From contig DRLF01000349.1 of NCBI GenBank assembly GCA_011051425.1, forward strand, positions 1 to 6,448: a DNA stretch of 6,448 nt. Direction: 5' to 3'. Of this stretch, positions 1 to 5,870 are shown one piece after another (positions within the stretch are counted from its first letter, which is position 1; each line of letters begins with the position of its first letter). The notes below the pieces were generated by a model. The model had not been told where the DNA came from. It did not search any database and saw only the letters and a list, made by a program, of their open reading frames with translations. The translations under genes were made by a program, and so were the position numbers. This DNA comes from Thiolapillus brandeum (lineage in GTDB: Bacteria > Pseudomonadota > Gammaproteobacteria > Chromatiales > Chromatiaceae).

Positions 1-1086
1 GAAAGATCCGAGCCGAACATGGGGGACTATCTCGATCTGCTGGCACTGGGCACCGTGGCTGACGTGGTGCCCCTGGAGCGCAACAACCGTATTCTGGTGC
101 ATCAGGGGCTGGCGCGCATCCGCGCCGGCCGCTGTCGCCCCGGTATCATCGCTCTGCTGGAAGTGGCAGGACGCAATCCCCGGCGCGCGCAGGCTTCGGA
201 CCTCGGCTTCACCGTGGGACCCCGCCTGAACGCGGCGGGCCGGCTGGATGACATGTCGCTGGGTATTGAATGCCTGCTGACGGACGATCCTGGCAGGGCA
301 AGGGAGCTGGCGGCGGAGCTGGATCAGCTGAACCGGGACAGGCGTCATATCGAGGACGATATGCGGCAGCAGGCGGAGACCCTGCTCGAGGCCGTGATGC
401 TGAAAGAATCGGATCTTCCCTGGGGTCTTTGTCTGTATGACGACAGCTGGCACCAGGGCGTGATCGGTATTGTCGCTTCCCGCATCAAGGAGCGCCATCA
501 CCGGCCGGTCATCGCATTCGCCCCCGGTGATGATGGCGAGATCAAAGGGTCGGCGCGCTCCATCCCCGGTGTGCATATCCGCGACGTGCTGGACGAAGTT
601 GCCGCCGGTTCTCCGGGATTGCTGTTGAAGTTCGGTGGTCATGCCATGGCGGCGGGGCTCACGCTGGAGGCGCATCGTCTGGATGAGTTCAAGGAACTGT
701 TCAACGCAGTGCTGCACCAGCGCCTCGACAAGGATGCTTTTAAGGCGGTGATAGAATCCGATGGTGAGATTGCAGCAGAGGACATGAACCTGGATCTGGC
801 CTATCTGGTCGAGCAGGGCGGCCCCTGGGGACAGGGCTTTCCGGAGCCCGTGTTCCACGGTGAGTTTGACGTGATCCAGCATCGTCAGTTGCAGGACAAA
901 CACTGGAAACTCGTGGTGCGGCCACCGGGCAGCAACCAGGTGTTCGATGCGATCGGTTTCAACCTGGTCAGGGCCTGTCCATCGCCTTTGCCGCAGAGGC
1001 TGCTGATGGCCTATCAGTTGGATGTGAATGAATTTCGCGGCAGTATCAATCTGCAATTGCGCATCGCACATATGGAGGCAGCATGA
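1..1086 (+). CDS. recJ: Single-stranded-DNA-specific 5'-3' exonuclease RecJ, C-terminal part (5' end outside window)
   Basis: RecJ degrades single-stranded DNA 5' to 3' in recombinational repair (RecF pathway) and mismatch repair. The reading frame is open from base 1, so the ATG at 19 is internal: it lies just before the conserved LALGTVADVVPL stretch of the DHH phosphoesterase domain. The 361 codons present are roughly the last 60% of a family member of about 570-580 residues. Visible in order (fragment numbering): the end of the DHH domain with DVVPL (21-25); GPRLNAAGRL (73-82); a helical segment rich in charged residues (about 95-130); SWHQGVIGIVASRIKE from 149; the DHHA1 glycine motif GGHAMAAG (212-219), which contributes to nucleic-acid binding; and a C-terminal OB-like region (about 245-361). 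The metal-binding DHH residues lie upstream of the window. The stop overlaps the darP start as ATGA. In E. coli recJ sits with dsbC and prfB, so this neighbourhood differs. Confidence 0.96.
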   Translation, partial: ERSEPNMGDYLDLLALGTVADVVPLERNNRILVHQGLARIRAGRCRPGIIALLEVAGRNPRRAQASDLGFTVGPRLNAAGRLDDMSLGIECLLTDDPGRARELAAELDQLNRDRRHIEDDMRQQAETLLEAVMLKESDLPWGLCLYDDSWHQGVIGIVASRIKERHHRPVIAFAPGDDGEIKGSARSIPGVHIRDVLDEVAAGSPGLLLKFGGHAMAAGLTLEAHRLDEFKELFNAVLHQRLDKDAFKAVIESDGEIAAEDMNLDLAYLVEQGGPWGQGFPEPVFHGEFDVIQHRQLQDKHWKLVVRPPGSNQVFDAIGFNLVRACPSPLPQRLLMAYQLDVNEFRGSINLQLRIAHMEAA

Positions 1087-1628
1087 GAGAAGTGGATGAA
1101 GACGGCCTGGCCATCCGTCCCAACAAGACGCAGCTGAAACGTGAACTGGCCGAATTGCAGAAGCTGGTCGTGGCGATCATTGCGCTGGGCGAGGGCGAGC
1201 GCGCCAAGCTGGATCTGGATGACAAATTTCTGGCCGGTGTGCACCGCGCTGCTGCCATGAAGGCATCGAGCGGCCGTAACCGTGAGATCAAATACCTGAC
1301 CAAGCTGCTGCAGAAGCAGAACCTGGAACAGATCCGCGACTGGTTCGAAAACAGGAACAGCCGGCATTCGGAAGAGAATCGCCGCTTCCATGCTCTGGAG
1401 AAATGGCGTGATCGCCTCGTCGAACAGGGAGACGAAGCCTTGCAGCAATACCTGGAACAGTATCCCCATACAGACAGGCAGCAGATCCGCGCGCTGATTC
1501 GCAGTGCCGTCAGGGAAAGAGACACCGGCAAACCTGCCGGTGCCGGGAAAAAGCTGTTCCGGCAGCTCAGGGAAAACGCAGCAGATGCCGTGGAATCTGC
1601 TATCTTGTCAGAACAGCAAGAACAATAA
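1083..1628 (+). CDS. darP: Dual-action ribosomal maturation protein DarP (YjgA, DUF615)
   Basis: DarP is a small cytoplasmic protein that associates with late 50S ribosomal precursors and promotes maturation of the peptidyl-transferase region. The 181 residues match the family length (183 in E. coli). Recognisable blocks are the KTQLKRELAELQKLV helix near residues 15-29, the NREIKYLTKLLQKQ block in the middle, FHALEKWRDRLVEQGDEAL, the YPHTDRQQIRALIRSA signature, and the terminal KKLFRQLRE. The protein is highly charged, with no signal peptide or membrane segment. The start is supported by GGAGG at 1074-1078, 4 nt before the ATG and inside the recJ end, so translation is coupled to recJ. The last ~110 nt contain two inverted repeats (listed separately), and sdhC begins 11 bp after the stop. 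In E. coli the gene stands alone next to pmbA; its position between recJ and sdhC is unusual. Family assignment is from recognised sequence blocks. Confidence 0.93.
   Translation: MREVDEDGLAIRPNKTQLKRELAELQKLVVAIIALGEGERAKLDLDDKFLAGVHRAAAMKASSGRNREIKYLTKLLQKQNLEQIRDWFENRNSRHSEENRRFHALEKWRDRLVEQGDEALQQYLEQYPHTDRQQIRALIRSAVRERDTGKPAGAGKKLFRQLRENAADAVESAILSEQQEQ
1523..1542 (+). other. Perfect 8-bp inverted repeat with 4-nt loop inside the darP 3' end
   Basis: CACCGGCA (1523-1530) and TGCCGGTG (1535-1542) are exact reverse complements separated by AACC. The stem is GC-rich and very compact. It lies in codons for a TGKPAGAG-like stretch of DarP, about 100 nt before sdhC. No U-run follows on the + strand (the next bases are CCGGGAAAAAG), so it is not a canonical intrinsic terminator. 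As RNA it could act as a stability, processing or pausing element between recJ-darP and the sdh genes. Chance arising from GC-rich codons is also possible. Confidence 0.45.
1580..1601 (+). other. 7-bp inverted repeat with 8-nt loop near the darP stop
   Basis: AGCAGAT (1580-1586) pairs exactly with ATCTGCT (1595-1601) around an 8-nt loop. It is the second stem in 80 nt of the darP 3' end and lies 39 nt before the sdhC start. It is followed by ATCTTGTC, not by a U-run. Together with the 1523-1542 stem it could be a processing or attenuation site ahead of sdhC. On its own, a 7-bp stem is weak evidence. Confidence 0.3.
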
Positions 1629-1639
1629 AGGCCACGACC

Positions 1640-2017
1640 ATGCCCAGCCACTCCAGACCCGTCTTTCTCAATCTGCTGCAGATTCGCCTGCCCGTGGCGG
1701 GCATCATGTCCATTGCTCACCGTGCGGCTGGCGTGCTCCTGTTCCTGAGCATCCCTTTTCTGGCGGCCCTGCTGTCAGTTGCATTGTCGGGACAGGCCGG
1801 TTTTCTTCAGGCGCAGACTCTGTTGAAACAGCCAATCATGCAGGTGATTCTGTTCCTCTTGCTGTGGGCATTGTCCCACCATTTTCTTGCCGGCATCCGC
1901 TATCTGCTCATCGATGTACATCTCGGTGTGCAGGCGCCGCGATACCGGCAGACGGCCTGGGCGGTGCTGATCCTTTCCCCGCTGTTGGCTCTGCTGCTGT
2001 TGTGGGGCCTGTGGTGA
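1640..2017 (+). CDS. sdhC: Succinate dehydrogenase cytochrome b556 subunit SdhC
   Basis: This is the larger haem-b membrane anchor of complex II; with SdhD it holds the SdhAB head on the inner membrane and forms the quinone site. The 125 residues fit the family (129 in E. coli). The N-terminus reads RPV-LNL-IRLPV, then SIAHRAAG, where Ser24 and Arg28 match the quinone-site Ser27/Arg31 of E. coli. The SHHFLAGIRYLLID block carries His81, aligned with the axial haem ligand His84. Three hydrophobic membrane segments are visible (about 29-50, 64-86 and 103-125). Tyr88 stands where E. coli has His91. The ATG at 1640 is preceded by a modest AAAGG (1627-1631) overlapping the darP stop. The stop overlaps the sdhD start (GTGA), as expected for subunits needed in equal amounts. 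Confidence 0.96.
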   Translation: MPSHSRPVFLNLLQIRLPVAGIMSIAHRAAGVLLFLSIPFLAALLSVALSGQAGFLQAQTLLKQPIMQVILFLLLWALSHHFLAGIRYLLIDVHLGVQAPRYRQTAWAVLILSPLLALLLLWGLW

Positions 2018-2349
2018 GCCGGCAACTGTCCGGTTTTCGTGCCTGGATGTGGCAGCGCGCCAGTGCCATCTACCTGGCGGGCTTCATTGTGTACGTGCTC
2101 GCCTGGCTGATGTTCACGCCACCGGGTGATCACGAGGTGCTGAAGTACTGGCTGGCCGGCCTGGGCATGTGGCTGGCGACGGCGCTGTTCTTCCTGGCGC
2201 TGCTGCTGCATGCCTGGATCGGTGTACGTGATGTGATACTGGATTACGTCAAGCTGCCGGGCCTGCGCCTGGCGGCGCTGGCGACCGTGTTTGCCTTTCT
2301 GCTCACCTGCGGTTTGTGGGTGGCATCCATTCTGATGGGCCTGCTATGA
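2014..2349 (+). CDS. sdhD: Succinate dehydrogenase hydrophobic membrane anchor subunit SdhD
   Basis: This is the second membrane anchor of complex II, sharing haem b and the ubiquinone site with SdhC. From the GTG at 2014 the protein is 111 residues (115 in E. coli). It has the N-terminal QRASAIYL motif (14-21) and [17 protein letters not shown] (64-80), in which His66 aligns with the haem ligand His71 and Asp77/Tyr78 align with the quinone-site Asp82/Tyr83 of E. coli. Three membrane segments are visible at about 18-37, 46-69 and 84-108. The reading frame stays open far upstream (to 1504) through darP and sdhC, but that part is an out-of-frame shadow. GTG at 2014 is preferred because it gives the normal length and a GTGA overlap with the sdhC stop; the GTG one codon earlier (2011) cannot be excluded. 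Only a weak purine stretch, GGGG at 2004-2007, precedes it, so coupling to sdhC is likely. Confidence 0.95.
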   Translation: MSRQLSGFRAWMWQRASAIYLAGFIVYVLAWLMFTPPGDHEVLKYWLAGLGMWLATALFFLALLLHAWIGVRDVILDYVKLPGLRLAALATVFAFLLTCGLWVASILMGLL

Positions 2350-4109
2350 ACATGATAAGAAAAAATTTCGATGTGCTCATCATCGGTGCCGGCGGTGCCG
2401 GCCTGAATGCGGCGGTGCAACTGGCGAAGGCAGACTTGCGCGTGGCCGTGGTTTCCAAGGTCTTTCCCACGCGCTCGCACACGGTAGCTGCCCAGGGCGG
2501 CGTCAATGCGGCGCTGGGTAATGTGGATGACGACAGCTGGCACTGGCATATGTTCGATACGGTCAAGGGTTCTGACTATCTGGGTGATCAGGATGCCATC
2601 GAGTTCATGTGCCGGGAGGCCATTCCCACGGTGTACGAGCTGGAACATAATGGTGTGCCGTTCTCCCGGCTGGACAGCGGCAAGATCTATCAGCGTCCCT
2701 TCGGCGGCCAGAGCCGTCATTTCGGCAAGGAGCAGGCAACGCGCACCTGTGCGGCGGCAGACCGCACCGGCCATGCCATCCTGCACACCCTGTATCAGCA
2801 GAACATCAAGGCGCGCAGCCACTTTTTCACCGAGTACTTTGCCATCGACCTCCTGCAGGATGAAGAAGGTGGCGTGACCGGCGCACTGGTGATGGATATT
2901 GCTTCCGGTGAGCCCATGATCCTCAATGCCCGGGCGACCCTGCTGGCCACAGGAGGCTGTGGCCAGGTGTTCCGTACCACCAGCAATGCGCACATCAACA
3001 CGGGTGATGGCATGGCCATGGCCCTGCGTGCCGGGGTGCCCCTGCAGGACATGGAGTTCTTCCAGTTTCATCCCACCGGTGTGGCGGGCCGTGGCATGCT
3101 GATCACCGAGGCCTCCCGCGGCGAGGGCGGTTATCTTATCAACAGCGAGGGCGAGCGTTTCATGGAACGTTATGCGCCTACCGCCAAGGATCTGGCCAGC
3201 CGGGATGTGGTGGCGCGCGCCATCGTCACCGAGGTGCGTGAAGGCCGGGGCTGCGGTCCTGACAAGGATTATGTGCTGCTCAAGGTCGATCACCTGGGCG
3301 AAGAGGTGGTGGCAAAGCGTCTGCCGGGTATTCGCGAAACCAGCAAGATCTTCCTGGGTGTGGATCCGGCCTTCGAACCCATTCCCGTGTATCCCACCGC
3401 GCACTACGTCATGGGAGGTATTCCCTCGGACCGCTTCGGGCGCGTGGTCACGCCGGCGCATCACGGCCCGGAAGAGGTTGTTCAGGGGCTTTATGCCGCC
3501 GGTGAATGCGCCTGCGTGTCGGTACACGGCGCCAACCGCCTGGGCGGCAACTCACTGCTAGATATCCTCGTATTCGGGCGCCTGTCGGGGCTGGATATTC
3601 TCGAATATCTCGACGAGCATCCCCGCCACCGTCTTACCCACAGCAGCAGCGAAGAGCGTGCCATGGCGCGTTTTCAGCGCTTTGAGGCCGAAGGCGAGGG
3701 TGTTTCCGTGGCGGAATTGCGAGGGGAGTTCCGCAAGGTCATGGAAGATCATGCCGGGGTGTTCCGTACGGATGACATCATGCGGGAAGGCGTGGAGAAG
3801 GTGAAAGAGATCCGTCGGCGGCTCGACGATGTGCGCCTGCACGACACCAGCCGCACCTTCAATACGGCGCGTATCGAGGCCTTCGAACTGGAGAACCTCA
3901 TCGATGTGGGCATGTCTATCGTGACCTCGGCCCTGCATCGGCAGGAGAGCCGGGGGGCGCATTCCCGGCCTGATTACCCGGAAAGGGACGACCGGAACTG
4001 GATGCGCCACAGCCTGTATTTTCTGGAAGAAGACCGGCTGGACTACAAGCCTGTACGCACCCGGCCGCTGAGTGTCGACAGTTTTCCACCCAAGCCGAGG
4101 GTGTACTGA
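2346..4109 (+). CDS. sdhA: Succinate dehydrogenase flavoprotein subunit SdhA
   Basis: This is the catalytic subunit of complex II, oxidising succinate to fumarate on the cytoplasmic face of the inner membrane. From the ATG at 2346 it has 587 residues (588 in E. coli). Visible features: the dinucleotide-binding GAGGAG (14-19); the FAD-attachment motif PTRSHT with His45, the covalent flavin ligand; His242 in FQFHPTG; Arg286 in DLASRD, the proton-transfer arginine; His353 in PTAHYVMGG; and Arg398 in [12 protein letters not shown]. The last two equal E. coli His354 and Arg399. The C-terminus ends PPKPRVY, as is typical. All catalytic residues are present, so it should be active. The start overlaps the sdhD stop (ATGA); upstream in-frame ATGs lie inside sdhD and would add non-conserved residues, while a second ATG at 2352 would give the same protein minus two residues. 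The stop overlaps sdhB (TGATG). A long antisense open frame across it is a coding shadow. Confidence 0.98.
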   Translation: MNMIRKNFDVLIIGAGGAGLNAAVQLAKADLRVAVVSKVFPTRSHTVAAQGGVNAALGNVDDDSWHWHMFDTVKGSDYLGDQDAIEFMCREAIPTVYELEHNGVPFSRLDSGKIYQRPFGGQSRHFGKEQATRTCAAADRTGHAILHTLYQQNIKARSHFFTEYFAIDLLQDEEGGVTGALVMDIASGEPMILNARATLLATGGCGQVFRTTSNAHINTGDGMAMALRAGVPLQDMEFFQFHPTGVAGRGMLITEASRGEGGYLINSEGERFMERYAPTAKDLASRDVVARAIVTEVREGRGCGPDKDYVLLKVDHLGEEVVAKRLPGIRETSKIFLGVDPAFEPIPVYPTAHYVMGGIPSDRFGRVVTPAHHGPEEVVQGLYAAGECACVSVHGANRLGGNSLLDILVFGRLSGLDILEYLDEHPRHRLTHSSSEERAMARFQRFEAEGEGVSVAELRGEFRKVMEDHAGVFRTDDIMREGVEKVKEIRRRLDDVRLHDTSRTFNTARIEAFELENLIDVGMSIVTSALHRQESRGAHSRPDYPERDDRNWMRHSLYFLEEDRLDYKPVRTRPLSVDSFPPKPRVY

Positions 4110-4804
4110 TGGAATTCCGGATCTACCGTTACAACCCGGATGTCGATCAGGAACCTCATTTGCAGACCTTCGAGGTGGAAACGGACAGGGGCATGATGCT
4201 GCGTGACGTGTTGCTGGAGATCAAGCGCAGGGACGAGTCGTTTGCCTTTCGCCATTCCTGCGGTGAGGGTGTATGCGGCTCGGACGGTGTCAATGTAAAC
4301 GGCCGGAACCGGCTCGCCTGTATCACGCCGGTCAGCGACTACAGGAAGGGACCTGTGGTCATCCGTCCTTTTCCCGGCCGGCCGGTGATCAGGGACCTGG
4401 TGGTGGACATGAGTGACTTCTACCGTCAGTACCATGCCGTGGATCCTTGGCTCAAACGCAAGGATCCTGTGCCGGAGCAGGAGAGTCTGCAGACGCCGGA
4501 AGAGCGCGCCAGGCTCGACGGCCTGTGGGAATGTATCCTGTGTGGCTGCTGTTCCACTTCCTGTCCTTCCTTCTGGTGGAATCCGGACAAGTTTTTGGGA
4601 CCGCAGGCCTTGCTGTCGTCCTGGCGCTTTCTCGCTGACAGCCGTGACCAGGCGGAAGAGCAACGCCTGGATGATCTGGACGGCCCCTACAAGGTGTTTC
4701 GCTGTCACACCATCATGAACTGTGTGGATGCCTGCCCGAAACATCTCAACCCCACCCAGGCCATCGGACATATCCGCAACCTGATGCTGAAAAAATCCGT
4801 GTGA
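4109..4804 (+). CDS. sdhB: Succinate dehydrogenase iron-sulfur subunit SdhB
   Basis: SdhB wires electrons from the FAD of SdhA to quinone at SdhCD. Its 231 residues contain all three cluster sites. The N-terminal ferredoxin-like domain binds [2Fe-2S] through Cys51, Cys56, Asp59 and Cys71; the aspartate in place of a cysteine is the arrangement also seen in E. coli. The C-terminal domain carries ECILCGCCSTSCPSFWWNP, with Cys142, Cys145 and Cys148 (plus Cys209) for [4Fe-4S], and Cys152, Cys199 and Cys205 for [3Fe-4S]. The FRCHTIMNC and CPKHLNPTQAIGHI blocks are typical. GAGGG at 4097-4101 sits 7 nt before the ATG, the clearest ribosome-binding site among the sdh genes. Compared with E. coli, the cluster loop reads RHSCGEGVCG instead of RRSCREGVCG. 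The GTG of sdhE overlaps the stop. Confidence 0.98.
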   Translation: MEFRIYRYNPDVDQEPHLQTFEVETDRGMMLRDVLLEIKRRDESFAFRHSCGEGVCGSDGVNVNGRNRLACITPVSDYRKGPVVIRPFPGRPVIRDLVVDMSDFYRQYHAVDPWLKRKDPVPEQESLQTPEERARLDGLWECILCGCCSTSCPSFWWNPDKFLGPQALLSSWRFLADSRDQAEEQRLDDLDGPYKVFRCHTIMNCVDACPKHLNPTQAIGHIRNLMLKKSV

Positions 4805-5046
4805 CCAGGCAGCCTTTCAGGGAAAAGGAACGCCTGCAATGGCAGTGCCGGCGCGGCATGCTGGAGCTGGATTGCCTGTTCCGGCGCTTTCTCGACGAGC
4901 ATTACGACAGTCAGCCGGCGGACATACAGCAGGCCTTTCGCCAATTGCTGCGCGAGGCCGACCCACATCTTTTCCGCTGGCTGATCAATGACCCGGAAGA
5001 AGCACCGGAGAAGTATCAGGCAGTGCTCAGGGCGATTCGAAGTTGA
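4801..5046 (+). CDS. sdhE: FAD assembly factor SdhE (YgfY/CptB family)
   Basis: SdhE is a small helical chaperone that binds SdhA and promotes covalent attachment of FAD to its histidine (His45 here). The 81-residue product has the diagnostic RGMLE motif (Arg18, Gly19, Glu22), matching the RGxxE of E. coli Arg15/Gly16/Glu19. It also has an aromatic/acidic helix (RRFLDEHYD) and the DPHLFRWLIND block. It is a few residues shorter than E. coli SdhE (88) at the C-terminus. The start is GTG at 4801 in a GTGA overlap with the sdhB stop; no Shine-Dalgarno is visible upstream, so translation probably depends on ribosomes finishing sdhB. No other start retains the RGxxE motif at a sensible position. 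Placement directly behind its client's operon is strong functional context. Older annotations call this family antitoxin CptB; no cptA is visible here. Confidence 0.95.
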   Translation: MTRQPFREKERLQWQCRRGMLELDCLFRRFLDEHYDSQPADIQQAFRQLLREADPHLFRWLINDPEEAPEKYQAVLRAIRS

Positions 5047-5112
5047 TTGACCCGGCAACGATATAGATGGTGCATCACGGCTGAGCATCGCCTGTATCGT
5101 CAACGGGTCAAT
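5046..5112 (+). terminator. Long bulge-free hairpin at the 3' end of the sdh operon (possible terminator or mRNA 3' stabiliser)
   Basis: The two arms pair without a bulge. ATTGACCCG (5046-5054) matches CGGGTCAAT (5104-5112) exactly and ACGATA (5058-5063) matches TATCGT (5095-5100), with further pairing to 5073/5085 around an 11-nt loop (5074-5084). Counted by hand over 28 paired positions: 21 Watson-Crick, 3 G-U and 4 mismatches. All three G-U pairs are wobbles in the + transcript and become A-C mismatches on the other strand, which favours an RNA made from the sdh side. It starts on the last base of the sdhE stop codon. No U-run follows, so it is not a textbook intrinsic terminator; a 3'-end stabiliser, a Rho-linked end or a small mobile palindrome are alternatives. 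Confidence 0.5.
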
Positions 5113-5118
5113 AGTGCC

Positions 5119-5138
5119 ATGCCGGTATTCTCCGGCGT
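5119..5138 (+). terminator. Second short hairpin in the sdhE / cytochrome c4 convergent gap
   Basis: ATGCCGG (5119-5125) pairs with CCGGCGT (5132-5138), 7 bp with one T-G wobble, around loop TATTCT. It sits between the long hairpin and the end of the convergent cytochrome gene. A pyrimidine-rich stretch follows on the + strand from about 5149, but 10 nt after the stem and inside the opposing gene. On the - strand no U-run follows. A role in ending either transcript is plausible but unproven. Confidence 0.35.
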
Positions 5139-5145
5139 TCAGGTG

Positions 5146-5757
5146 TTACTGTTCTTCTTTTGTTTCTTCCTTGATGCCGCTGACATACAACGCCAGGGCC
5201 TCGATTTCCATTTCGGTCAGCTTGCTGGCGATGGTATGCATGATGGCGTTGTCGTTGGTTCTGGCGCGCTCACCGAAGGCCTGTAGCTGGTCGGCAACAT
5301 AGCGTTTGTGCTGCCCTGCGAGACGGGGCAGTTCGTCCGTTCCCTGGCCGAATTCTCCGTGGCAGGATTTACAGGCAGGAATGCCGGAATACCTGTTGCC
5401 TTTCTTGAACAGGTATTCGCCCACGGCGGCAAAACCCTTGTCGCGTACCCGGTGAGTCAGGGCTGGCTTGGAGCTGAAGTAGTCCGCCAGTGCTTCGATC
5501 TGGTCATCCTTGAGGTCTTTGGCCATTTCATTCATGGTGTCACTCTTGCGCTTGCCGTCGCGGAAGTTTTTCAGCTGTTTGACAAGGTAATTGCGATTCT
5601 GCCCGGCCAGACGGGGATAGATGGCGCTCGATGCCTCGCCTTCCTCGCCATGGCAAAGGTGGCATTTTGCTTTGACGATAGATTTGGCCAGATCGATATT
5701 GGCTGCGTTGGCGGTGCCGATGCTCAGTAAGCCCAGGGCAAGAATGATTTTTTTCAT
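5146..5757 (-). CDS. Periplasmic di-haem cytochrome c4
   Basis: Cytochrome c4 carries electrons in the periplasm, typically from the bc1 complex to a cbb3- or aa3-type oxidase. The 203-residue precursor begins with a short Sec signal (MKKIILALGLLSIGTANA, likely cleaved after residue 18). Two homologous class-I haem domains follow. Domain 1 has CHLCH (Cys32, Cys35, His36), YPRLAGQNRNYLVKQL and Met75 as sixth ligand. Domain 2 has CKSCH (Cys129, Cys132, His133), LPRLAGQHKRYVADQL and Met173. Each methionine lies 7 residues before a conserved leucine, as in Pseudomonas stutzeri c4. Both domains end in a typical helix (ALADYFSS and ALALYVSG), followed by a short charged tail. GGAGGA lies 8 nt before the ATG. 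The gene converges on sdhE and diverges from prfC, so it has its own promoter. Family names vary (cycA, cc4), so no symbol is given. Confidence 0.93.
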   Translation of the reverse strand: MKKIILALGLLSIGTANAANIDLAKSIVKAKCHLCHGEEGEASSAIYPRLAGQNRNYLVKQLKNFRDGKRKSDTMNEMAKDLKDDQIEALADYFSSKPALTHRVRDKGFAAVGEYLFKKGNRYSGIPACKSCHGEFGQGTDELPRLAGQHKRYVADQLQAFGERARTNDNAIMHTIASKLTEMEIEALALYVSGIKEETKEEQ

Positions 5758-5765
5758 TGTAAATG

Positions 5766-5771
5766 TCCTCC
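5766..5771 (-). promoter_or_regulatory. Strong ribosome-binding site of the cytochrome c4 gene
   Basis: On the - strand this reads GGAGGA, almost a full anti-16S complement, 8 nt before the ATG at 5757. It fixes the start, which also gives a clean signal peptide. It is one of the two best Shine-Dalgarno sequences in the window, with the GGAGG before darP. Confidence 0.75.
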
Positions 5772-5810
5772 GAAATGCTGTTGTTCGTTCAAATATAACA
5801 TATGGAGCGG

Positions 5811-5841
5811 TTGAAGCTGATGGCCGCGAATGGGGTATAAT
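5811..5841 (+). promoter_or_regulatory. prfC: Predicted sigma-70 promoter of prfC
   Basis: A perfect -10 hexamer TATAAT lies at 5836-5841, in GGGGTATAATTCCC. The best -35 is TTGAAG at 5811-5816, giving a 19-bp spacer, longer than the optimal 17. Transcription would begin near 5848, leaving a leader of about 20-25 nt before the ATG at 5871. The -10 is convincing; the -35 less so. Confidence 0.6.
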
Positions 5842-5870
5842 TCCCGCCCTTTCGAATTACAGAGATCATC

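Larger units (their letters stand above)
5758..5870. promoter_or_regulatory. Divergent promoter region between cytochrome c4 and prfC
   Basis: This 113-bp gap must drive both genes. An AT-rich patch (about 5790-5804) interrupts the GC-rich surroundings; on the - strand it contains TATATT (complement of 5792-5797), a possible -10 for the cytochrome gene that would leave a leader of about 28 nt. I find no convincing -35 for it. The prfC-directed promoter is listed separately. I saw no FNR/ANR-type TTGAT-N4-ATCAA operator. Confidence 0.55.

Noticed and set aside
1601..1606. TATCTT as a possible -10 for an internal sdhC promoter
   Set aside because: No acceptable -35 is present 15-19 bp upstream; it could be chance.
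1046..1720. 224-codon and overlapping 151-codon open frames on the - strand across darP
   Set aside because: Both are shadows of darP. The translations look like codon-bias artefacts (Ser/Arg/Cys-rich), with no domain and no ribosome-binding site noticed.
1504..2013. N-terminal extension of the sdhD frame back to an ATG at 1504
   Set aside because: It runs out of frame through darP and all of sdhC; normal SdhD length and motifs begin at the GTG at 2014.
2244..3527. 427-codon open frame on the - strand across sdhD/sdhA
   Set aside because: It is the antisense shadow of sdhA, whose catalytic residues are fully conserved on the + strand. The antisense protein is low in recognisable domains and rich in His/Gly/Arg, as expected from GC-rich codon bias.
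4043..4771. 242-codon open frame on the - strand over sdhB
   Set aside because: sdhB carries all Fe-S cysteine motifs on the + strand, so this is a shadow.
4801..5046. Reading the sdhE product as antitoxin CptB of a toxin-antitoxin system
   Set aside because: The RGxxE motif and position behind sdhB indicate the FAD assembly factor; no cptA-like membrane toxin gene is next to it.
5047..5302. Small + strand open frames (79 and 62 codons) after sdhE
   Set aside because: They lie mostly antisense to the cytochrome c4 coding sequence and have no family features.
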